Source: Thomasclavelia ramosa DSM 1402
Lineage (GTDB): Bacteria > Bacillota_I > Bacilli_A > Erysipelotrichales > Coprobacillaceae
Direction: 5' to 3'
NCBI RefSeq assembly: GCF_014131695.1
Contig: NZ_CP036346.1
Coordinates: 1,984,001-2,048,000, forward strand
Length of the DNA: 64,000 bases
Position numbers and translations under genes: made by a program. The first letter of the stretch is position 1, and every line of letters starts with the position of its first letter. Positions 57,813-64,000 of the stretch are shown one piece after another. The notes beneath the pieces were generated by a model that was given only the letters and a program-made list of their open reading frames with translations, had not been told where the DNA came from and searched no databases.

Positions 57813-60260
57813 ATGATAAAAAAAGAGTGGTCAGCATTTCGTAAAAATTGGTGGCTGAAAATAGTGGCCGTAGCCATCATTGCAATTCCAAGTATTTATG
57901 CGGGGGTATTCTTAGGGTCAATATGGGATCCGTATGGAAATACTAAAGAAATTCCCGTAGCGGTAGTTAATGAGGATAAAAAGGTTGAATATAATGATTC
58001 CACTTTAAATGTCGGTAAAGAGTTAGCAAAAAGTCTTCAAAACAATGATTCAATGGATTTTAAACTGGTTGACAGTAAAACTGCTGATCAAGGATTAAAA
58101 GACGGTGATTATTATATGGTAATTACTATTCCTAGTAATTTTTCTAAAAATGCAACGACATTATTAGATGCCCAACCACAAAAAATGATTTTAAACTATA
58201 CTACTAATCCTGGCAGCAGTTACATTGCTTCTAAAATGGATGATTCAGCAATTGCTAAAATCAAAGCTGAAGTTTCTTCAACCGTAACTAAGACTTATGC
58301 TGAAACTATTTTCAATCAATTGGGAACAGTTGGAAGCGGCATGAGTGAGGCAGCTAATGGTTCTAATCAAATTAATGATGGGGCTAATCAGTTAATTAGT
58401 GGTAATAAAACTATTTCGGATAATCTTCAAGTATTAGCAACTAGTTCAATCACTTTTAAAGATGGGGCTTCTACCCTTACAAACGGGTTACAAGATTATA
58501 CCGATGGTGTAGTAACTGTAAATAATGGTGTATATTCATTAAAGGATGGTATCAATTCTCTAAACAACGCTACTCCTGCATTATCAAGTGGAATAAATCA
58601 ACTTGATAATGGAGCCACAGAACTTCAAACTGGAATAAGTCAATATACTGGCGGTGTTACTAGCGCTTATCAAGGTTCTCAAGCTTTAGTTAGCAATAAT
58701 TCTACCTTAAGTAATGGTGTAGATACTCTCGCAGCCGGGGCAAGTCAATTAAAAGCTGGTAACCAGCAAATCAGTGATGGCTTAACACAAATGGCTTCAC
58801 AAGTAAAAACATCTAGTATTTCTTTATCAAATTATACTACCTTAATCAATACACTTCAAAATAGTGGTAATGCAGACTATAAAAAGCTAGCACAAACAAT
58901 TTTGGATACAGGTCTAAGTAAAGAAGAAGTTGAACAATACGGATTAACAAAGTTTGGTGTAACTGATGCTTTGCCTTCTTCATATCAATTGGTTCAGCAG
59001 ATGAGTTCTAGTCTTAGTACGATGAATACAGCCTTAAATGGTGATACAACTACCCCAGGTCTAGCAACTGCTAGTAGAACTATACAAGCTGGTTTAAATA
59101 ATCTTGATGCTTCAATTAGTGGTGGTGAATATACTAACACTGATGGTAGTAAAACTACTATTCCCACAGAGAAAAGTTTAAAAACTGGAATTAAAAGCTA
59201 TCTTGCTGGAACAAGTCAAATCAATAGTGGCTTAGCTCAATTAAATGACAATTCAAGTTCTTTAGTAGATGGTGCCAATAAATTAAAAACTGGTACTTCT
59301 CAATTAGCTAGCCAAACACCAACTCTAACTAACGGTATCGGTGCCCTTGATCAAGGAGCAAAACAATTAGCTGATGGTACTAGTACTTTAGTAAGCAATA
59401 ATCCAACTTTGCTCAGCGGTGCTGATCAGTTAGCTGATGGAGCTAATCAAATCAGTGACGGCGCTGGACAATTAGCAGCTGGATCAACTACTCTTGGAAC
59501 TGGGTTAACCACCTTACAAGACGGCGCAAATACTTTAGCTACTTCACTTCATGATGGTGCAGAGCAGGTAAATAGTATTAACAGTAACGACAGCACATTT
59601 GATATGCTTGCTAGTCCTGTAGATACTTCTCATAAGGAAATTTCAACAGTTGAAAACAATGGTCATGGAATGGCTCCATATATGATGAGTGTAGGTTTAT
59701 ATGTAGCTTGTATGGCATTTACGTTGATGTATCCATTATTCAATGATGTTGAAAAAGCAGAAAGCGGCTTTAAATATTGGTTATCTAAAGCTTCAGTCTG
59801 GTTTACAGTATCTACAATTGCTTCAATTGTAATGATTGCATCATTGATGTTCTTCTGTGATTTTGCTCCGCAACAGTTACTAATGACTTTTATCTTTGCT
59901 GTAATTGTAGGAGCGGCTTCAATGGCATTAGTGACCTTGTTAAGTATTGTGTGTGGTAAAATTGGTGAATTTGTACTCTTAGTCTTCATGGTTATTAATT
60001 TGGGTGGTTCGGCCGGTACTTATCCACTAGAAACATCAAGTGCAATTTTTAAAGCAATTCATCCTTTTATGCCATTCACATATAGCGTTGATGGCTTCAG
60101 AAAAGTTATTAGTATGTCAAATGTTTCATTGAATACAGAAATAATTGTATTTGTAGGAATTATTATTATTTGCAGTTTATTAACCATTCTGGTTTATAAT
60201 CATCGAATTAAAAAACCAACTCCATTAATTCCTCAAGCATTTGAAAATGTTAATGAATAA
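57813..60260 (+). CDS. YhgE/Pip family membrane protein
   Basis: An 815-residue protein with one N-terminal membrane helix (residues 13-35), a long extracellular region (about 40-615) and about five C-terminal helices (from 625) of the ABC-2 permease-like type. The extracellular part is a long run of degenerate repeats of the form Gly-Ala-x-Gln-Leu-x-x-Gly (for example DGANQISDGAGQLAAG), expected to form helical coiled rods. The family includes the phage infection protein Pip and type VII secretion-linked YueB/YhgE proteins. AAAGGAG precedes the ATG. Expression is probably controlled by the palindromic operator. Confidence 0.92.
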   Translation: MIKKEWSAFRKNWWLKIVAVAIIAIPSIYAGVFLGSIWDPYGNTKEIPVAVVNEDKKVEYNDSTLNVGKELAKSLQNNDSMDFKLVDSKTADQGLKDGDYYMVITIPSNFSKNATTLLDAQPQKMILNYTTNPGSSYIASKMDDSAIAKIKAEVSSTVTKTYAETIFNQLGTVGSGMSEAANGSNQINDGANQLISGNKTISDNLQVLATSSITFKDGASTLTNGLQDYTDGVVTVNNGVYSLKDGINSLNNATPALSSGINQLDNGATELQTGISQYTGGVTSAYQGSQALVSNNSTLSNGVDTLAAGASQLKAGNQQISDGLTQMASQVKTSSISLSNYTTLINTLQNSGNADYKKLAQTILDTGLSKEEVEQYGLTKFGVTDALPSSYQLVQQMSSSLSTMNTALNGDTTTPGLATASRTIQAGLNNLDASISGGEYTNTDGSKTTIPTEKSLKTGIKSYLAGTSQINSGLAQLNDNSSSLVDGANKLKTGTSQLASQTPTLTNGIGALDQGAKQLADGTSTLVSNNPTLLSGADQLADGANQISDGAGQLAAGSTTLGTGLTTLQDGANTLATSLHDGAEQVNSINSNDSTFDMLASPVDTSHKEISTVENNGHGMAPYMMSVGLYVACMAFTLMYPLFNDVEKAESGFKYWLSKASVWFTVSTIASIVMIASLMFFCDFAPQQLLMTFIFAVIVGAASMALVTLLSIVCGKIGEFVLLVFMVINLGGSAGTYPLETSSAIFKAIHPFMPFTYSVDGFRKVISMSNVSLNTEIIVFVGIIIICSLLTILVYNHRIKKPTPLIPQAFENVNE

Positions 60261-60274
60261 ATAAAATCAATTTA

Positions 60275-60308
60275 GACAGTGTAGGATTCTATACTGTCTT
60301 TTGCTTTT
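60275..60308 (+). terminator. Terminator of the YhgE/Pip gene
   Basis: GACAGT...ACTGTC with one inner G-U pair forms a stem of about 10 bp, followed by TTTTGCTTTT. Confidence 0.75.
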
Positions 60309-60369
60309 AAAATACACTTTTTATCCCATTAAAATGACTTTTAATACCTTTGATTTTATAAACACATAT

Positions 60370-60415
60370 TGGAACATAAAAACAGTACAATTTCTTGTAC
60401 TGTTTTTATGTTCCA
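60370..60415. terminator. Very strong hairpin (21-bp perfect stem)
   Basis: Positions 60370-60390 pair without mismatch with 60395-60415 around the 4-base loop TTTC. It stands between convergent genes, 30 bases past the carboxypeptidase stop, and probably terminates that gene, perhaps in both directions. The stem itself includes the A/T run. Confidence 0.75.
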
Positions 60416-60444
60416 CTCAAGTAAATGCATAAAAATTTAATTTC

Positions 60445-61680
60445 TCATCTTTTTTTCATTCTTAAAATCAGTATATAAATAATTACTAAAATAATCGCAA
60501 GACCATATGGAAACATAAAATCTTTAACTACTCCAAGGATGTAACTAAAAGTATCTTTTTCAATTTCTTTAGTAGTAGCATACTCTTCTTGATATAATAA
60601 TTTGTCTTGATAATATACTTTTAAATCACCAACTTTTTCTCCCTTTTTAACAGGTGCTTCTAATTTTTTAAATGAGTATTTATATTCTAAATCATCTTTA
60701 TTAAAATCATTTGGTAAAAAGGCACTAACGTCATTTAAATTTGTAATAGCTATTTTTTGTTCGTCCTTTGCTAAAGTTACATCTAACGTTCTTACTTTAG
60801 CACCCTTAGTTAAAATATTTTGTAATGAATAATGTTGCCCCACATAATTCATTATATCTAAAGTATCACTTACTGCAGCATGAGTTTTAACATCATTATT
60901 AACACTATGACCTACAATGGTAATAATTTCATTATCATTAACCCGATTTAAACTTGATAGACAACTCTTAGCCTCGTTTGTATACCCACTTTTACAACCA
61001 AGAATATCATCAACATTTATTTTTGCTCGTTTAGCATTATACATCGATTTATTAACCCATTGATGTAATCCATTTGAAGACGTTTTATAACGTTGAGCAT
61101 ATATATTTTTAAAATCTTCATTTTGAATTGCATATTGAACAATTAATGCCATATCATGAACTGTAGTATAATGATTTTCATCATGAATCCCGGTCGTATT
61201 TACAAAATGAGTATCTTTTAAATTTAATTTTTGTGCTAATTCATTCATTTTATCAACAAATGCCTCTTGACTTCCACATAAATTATTTGCTAGAGCTCTA
61301 GTTGCATCCGCCCCACTTGGTAAAATAGCGCCATATAATAAATCTTCATATGTAACTGTCTCTCCAACTTCAAAATTAGCTGAGGAAGCTCCAGTTTCCC
61401 ATACAGTATCAATATCACTTTGTGTAATTACTGTTGTTTTCTTCATATCATCCATTAATTCTAAAGCAAGAATAACGGTCATTACCTTGGTCATACTCGC
61501 AGGATACATCCGTTCATCCATGTTCTTATTATATAAAACCAAACCACTTTTTGCATCAATTGCAACTGCATAATCACAAGTAAGCCCAATATCTTCACTA
61601 TTTTCTAAAGCTCTTATCGGTGTTAGTGTTGCTATTAAGCATATTCCAACTAATAAAAACGATAATATTTTTTTACACAT
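60445..61680 (-). CDS. D-alanyl-D-alanine carboxypeptidase (serine, PBP5-like)
   Basis: A 411-residue extracellular enzyme that trims the terminal D-Ala of peptidoglycan stem peptides. An N-terminal signal sequence (residues 4-25), catalytic Ser62-x-x-Lys65 in PASMTKVMT, the second motif SGAD at 122 and Lys230-Ser-Gly follow the peptidase S11 order. A C-terminal beta domain and a final membrane helix (about 385-405) anchor it. SGAD and KSG are the variants common in clostridial DacA/DacF. Its start overlaps the EamA gene by 8 bases. Confidence 0.93.
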   Translation of the reverse strand: MCKKILSFLLVGICLIATLTPIRALENSEDIGLTCDYAVAIDAKSGLVLYNKNMDERMYPASMTKVMTVILALELMDDMKKTTVITQSDIDTVWETGASSANFEVGETVTYEDLLYGAILPSGADATRALANNLCGSQEAFVDKMNELAQKLNLKDTHFVNTTGIHDENHYTTVHDMALIVQYAIQNEDFKNIYAQRYKTSSNGLHQWVNKSMYNAKRAKINVDDILGCKSGYTNEAKSCLSSLNRVNDNEIITIVGHSVNNDVKTHAAVSDTLDIMNYVGQHYSLQNILTKGAKVRTLDVTLAKDEQKIAITNLNDVSAFLPNDFNKDDLEYKYSFKKLEAPVKKGEKVGDLKVYYQDKLLYQEEYATTKEIEKDTFSYILGVVKDFMFPYGLAIILVIIYILILRMKKR

Positions 61681-62575
61681 TCAATTCTTCCTCCCTGACA
61701 TTACTTCGTTTTAAAAATGATAGTTTCGTTTCAGAAACAATAATTGCAACAAAAATGATAACAAATCCTGCAATAACTTTTAACGTAAGTACTTCTCCAT
61801 ATAATAGAACTGAAAATATTACACCAAATACAGACTCAAGACTTAATAAAATCGCTGCATTACACTCACTCACAAGATTTTGACCAATATTTTGACATAG
61901 TAATGTTAGCGCAGTAGCAAAAAAAACTAGATAGCCAATCTGCAAGATCACACTACTGTCAATTTGTTTTATCACTGTAATATCTTCAAATAATAATGAA
62001 CCAAACAAAGCTAAGATCGCAGTCATTCCAAATTGTAGTGTGGTTAATTTAATAGGATGCATCTCTTGTGAATACTTTTTTATCGCCAAGATATGTAAGG
62101 CATAAAAAAATCCTCCACAAATAGTTAAAAGATCACCAGTATTCATTGTCAAATCACCATCTAAAGAAACTAAAGCAACTCCTGATACACAGAGTAAAGC
62201 TGCAACAAAGTTATAATTATCAGGTCGTTTATGATAGAATAACCAAACTAAAAAAGGTACAATTGCACAATAAATAGCAGTTAAAAATGCATTTTTCCCT
62301 GGGGTTGTCATTGTCAGACCTAATGTCTGTATCAAATAAGCCAAAAATAAACAGGTTCCTGTAATCGCACCCCCTTTTAAATCACGAATACAAGTATCTT
62401 TAATATATTTATAAAACATTATGATCATTACTAATGTTGCCAATGTAAACCGAACAAATAACAGGACATTAGGAGTTAAGAAATCCACTGCACTTTTCAT
62501 AACAATAAATGAACTCCCCCAAATCAAGGCTGCTAATAACAACAAAAATGACCCTTTAAATTTATCACTTTTCAT
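61673..62575 (-). CDS. EamA/DMT superfamily transporter
   Basis: A 300-residue membrane protein with ten helices in two EamA repeats: LLLAALIWGSSFIVMKSAVDFL opens the first and GGFFYALHILAIKKYSQ the second. The family exports or imports small metabolites such as amino acids and sugars; substrate unknown. The gene overlaps the D,D-carboxypeptidase gene downstream by 8 bases, implying co-transcription. Confidence 0.9.
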   Translation of the reverse strand: MKSDKFKGSFLLLLAALIWGSSFIVMKSAVDFLTPNVLLFVRFTLATLVMIIMFYKYIKDTCIRDLKGGAITGTCLFLAYLIQTLGLTMTTPGKNAFLTAIYCAIVPFLVWLFYHKRPDNYNFVAALLCVSGVALVSLDGDLTMNTGDLLTICGGFFYALHILAIKKYSQEMHPIKLTTLQFGMTAILALFGSLLFEDITVIKQIDSSVILQIGYLVFFATALTLLCQNIGQNLVSECNAAILLSLESVFGVIFSVLLYGEVLTLKVIAGFVIIFVAIIVSETKLSFLKRSNVREEELNV

Positions 62576-62695
62576 TTGAACCCTCCATACATACTTGTTT
62601 ATTTTAACACTTTCGACCTATTTCAACAATATTTATTTAATAAAACCCCATTAAACAGCTACTTTTTCTATTTTAGTAATAACTATTGCAATAAA

Positions 62696-62771
62696 AAAAG
62701 TAATCTAAATCGAACAGTCATCCTTGGCTATCCAAGATCAGAGATGCAGTCCAATTTATATGATTACTTTT
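62696..62771 (-). terminator. Large-loop hairpin beyond ileS
   Basis: AAAAGTAATC (62696-62705) pairs with GATTACTTTT (62762-62771), extended by TAAAT/ATTTA after a 3-base bulge. Inside, CTTGG/CCAAG forms a second hairpin. TTTTTTTATTG follows on the minus strand, so it probably terminates ileS, although the loop is unusually long. Confidence 0.6.
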
Positions 62772-62802
62772 AGCTATACTTATTTAAACTTAGAGATTTT
62801 AT

Positions 62803-64000
62803 CTATCCATTGATTACAGCATGACAACGAGGGCACAATTCGCCTTCCATTTCATCTTCATCAAAATAGTTCCAACATCGTGGACATTGATGACCTTCGA
62901 ACTTTTCAACTTTGATATAAGCGCTATCAAATTCTTCTAACGAAGAATCTTTCACTAACTCAACTTTAGCAACAATAAATAATTGTTTTAAGTCAGCAAG
63001 CATTGAAGCCATTTCCTTAAATTCATCTTTTAATGAAATCGTCACTTTTGCTTCCATATTTGATTTTATAATTTTTTCATTTCTCAATCCTTCTAAAGCT
63101 TTCATGACATCTTTACGAAGCTCTAGGAAACGATCAAAATGAGCTTTTAATTGATCACTGTTAGGCATATTGATCATTTCAACATTAGGTTCTAAGAAAA
63201 TTGAATCAGCCTTATTATCATCACAATGGAAATGATCATGTAATTCTTCAGCAGTAAATACTAGAACTGGTGAAATCAATTTCATCATTGCTTTAGCATG
63301 ATAATATAAAACTGTTTGGACTTGTCTTCTACGAAGACTATCGGCTTTTTCAATATAAAGAATATCTTTAGTAAAGTCCATATAGAATGAGCTTAATAAA
63401 TTAGTAAAATAATTTAAAATTAATTGATTTGCTTCAGCAAAATCATAATTATCATAAGCTTTATGATATCCTTTAATCAAGTCATTTAATTGAGCTAGCA
63501 TATATTTATCAACATCAGCCAAAGCTTCAACTGCAACTAGATCAGCTTGTTTAAAATCATTTAAGTTTCCTAATACGAAACGCATTGTATTTCTAATTTT
63601 ACGATAATTTTCAGAAATTTGTTTCATAATATCATTACTGATTCTTACATCTTGCTGGTAAGCTACTGAAGTTGCCCATAATCTTACAATATCAGCTCCA
63701 TATTGGTTAACTAATTTAATTGGATCAACAGTATTACCTAATGATTTAGACATTTTATTGCCTTTGCCATCTAAAACAAATCCATGTGATAAAACTGTTT
63801 TGTATGGTGCACAACCATGAGCTGCTGTTCCAACAATCAGTGAAGAGTTAAACCAGCCACGGTATTGATCACTACCTTCAAAATATAAATCAACTGGATA
63901 ACGATATCCCCGTTCAATCATACATCCAGTATGGCTGGAACCTGAGTCAAACCATACATCCATAATATCTTTTTCTTTTTTAAAGATACCATTTGGTGAA
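62803..64000 (-). CDS. ileS: Isoleucyl-tRNA synthetase, C-terminal part (truncated by window)
   Basis: The last 399 codons of a class I aminoacyl-tRNA synthetase; the frame runs open to the window edge. DIMDVWFDSGSSH, GSDQYRGWFNSSL and the catalytic loop GNKMSKSLGN lie in the catalytic core, followed by the anticodon-binding helical domain and a C-terminal zinc finger (CPRCWNYF and CPRCHAVING). These are diagnostic of IleS. The start, the N-terminal HIGH motif and any upstream T-box lie outside the window. Confidence 0.97.
   Translation of the reverse strand, partial: SPNGIFKKEKDIMDVWFDSGSSHTGCMIERGYRYPVDLYFEGSDQYRGWFNSSLIVGTAAHGCAPYKTVLSHGFVLDGKGNKMSKSLGNTVDPIKLVNQYGADIVRLWATSVAYQQDVRISNDIMKQISENYRKIRNTMRFVLGNLNDFKQADLVAVEALADVDKYMLAQLNDLIKGYHKAYDNYDFAEANQLILNYFTNLLSSFYMDFTKDILYIEKADSLRRRQVQTVLYYHAKAMMKLISPVLVFTAEELHDHFHCDDNKADSIFLEPNVEMINMPNSDQLKAHFDRFLELRKDVMKALEGLRNEKIIKSNMEAKVTISLKDEFKEMASMLADLKQLFIVAKVELVKDSSLEEFDSAYIKVEKFEGHQCPRCWNYFDEDEMEGELCPRCHAVING

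Noticed and set aside
58300-59570. Tandem DNA repeat inside the YhgE/Pip gene
   Set aside because: The repetition is at the protein level (Gly-Ala-x-Gln-Leu-x-x-Gly) and degenerate in DNA; it is a known feature of the family.
1-64000. CRISPR array, prophage or intact insertion sequence
   Set aside because: I found no regularly spaced direct repeats, no phage structural genes and no transposase gene; only the tnpB tail relic is present.

Overview
This 64 kb window is an AT-rich, densely coding chromosomal segment of a low-GC Gram-positive bacterium. It makes endospores (a spoVAC-AD-AE-AF operon), lives anaerobically (electron-bifurcating [FeFe] hydrogenase, Fe-dependent alcohol dehydrogenase, Nim-type flavoprotein) and appears to build meso-DAP peptidoglycan (DNPR motif in the MurE-type ligase). 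Gene content and codon use fit a gut Erysipelotrichia-like Firmicute such as the Clostridium ramosum group. That placement is inference; no 16S gene is present. Most genes lie on the minus strand. There is no prophage, no intact IS and no CRISPR array.

Layout. 1-2900 (minus): a MurE-type ligase, an aldo/keto reductase, a GNAT acetyltransferase and the start of a further gene. 3032-5819 (minus): a P2A-type cation ATPase behind a yybP-ykoY (Mn2+) riboswitch and a near-consensus promoter. 5816-7285: a diacylglycerol-kinase-family lipid kinase and a PepSY-like lipoprotein. 7291-12588 (minus): one 1765-residue multi-PAS GGDEF/EAL/GGDEF protein. 12710-17546: membrane protein, tRNA-Arg(CCG), Nim-like protein, UppP, Nudix, YitT, Crp/Fnr regulator, histidine phosphatase. 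17724-19960 (minus): iron alcohol dehydrogenase and a LysR regulator.

20158-29697 (plus) is the most notable region. The bifurcating hydrogenase genes (NuoE-like, 2Fe-2S, NuoF-like, HydA) enclose six uncharacterised signalling-type genes: two DRTGG-like proteins, two small HATPases, a PHP phosphoesterase and an iron-sulfur protein resembling a degenerate hydrogenase. An ABC transporter lacking its ATPase gene follows. CcpA cre-like sites overlap the promoters of both this operon and the nearby alcohol dehydrogenase, which suggests joint catabolite control of fermentative redox genes.

29741-36925 (minus): a membrane diguanylate cyclase, scpA-scpB-DUF5662, the spoVA operon, a FolT-like ECF component, and a relic of an IS605-family tnpB 3' end just upstream of it. 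37023-50577 (minus) is rich in ion homeostasis: a K+/H+ antiporter with RCK-C domains, a GNAT-FolC fusion, a DarA/PstA c-di-AMP receptor, a dGTPase-like HD protein, TrkH/TrkA, KtrB/KtrA, MntP and two FAD proteins. 50857-64000: YebC, MBL hydrolase, thioesterase, VOC protein, type-2 malate/lactate dehydrogenase, ManA, DUF523, HAD phosphatase, an Rrf2/YhgE-Pip divergent pair with strong palindromes at the promoter, a D,D-carboxypeptidase, an EamA transporter and the 3' part of ileS.

Common threads are redox balance (hydrogenase, alcohol dehydrogenase), second-messenger signalling (two c-di-GMP proteins, one c-di-AMP receptor) and Mn2+/K+ homeostasis.
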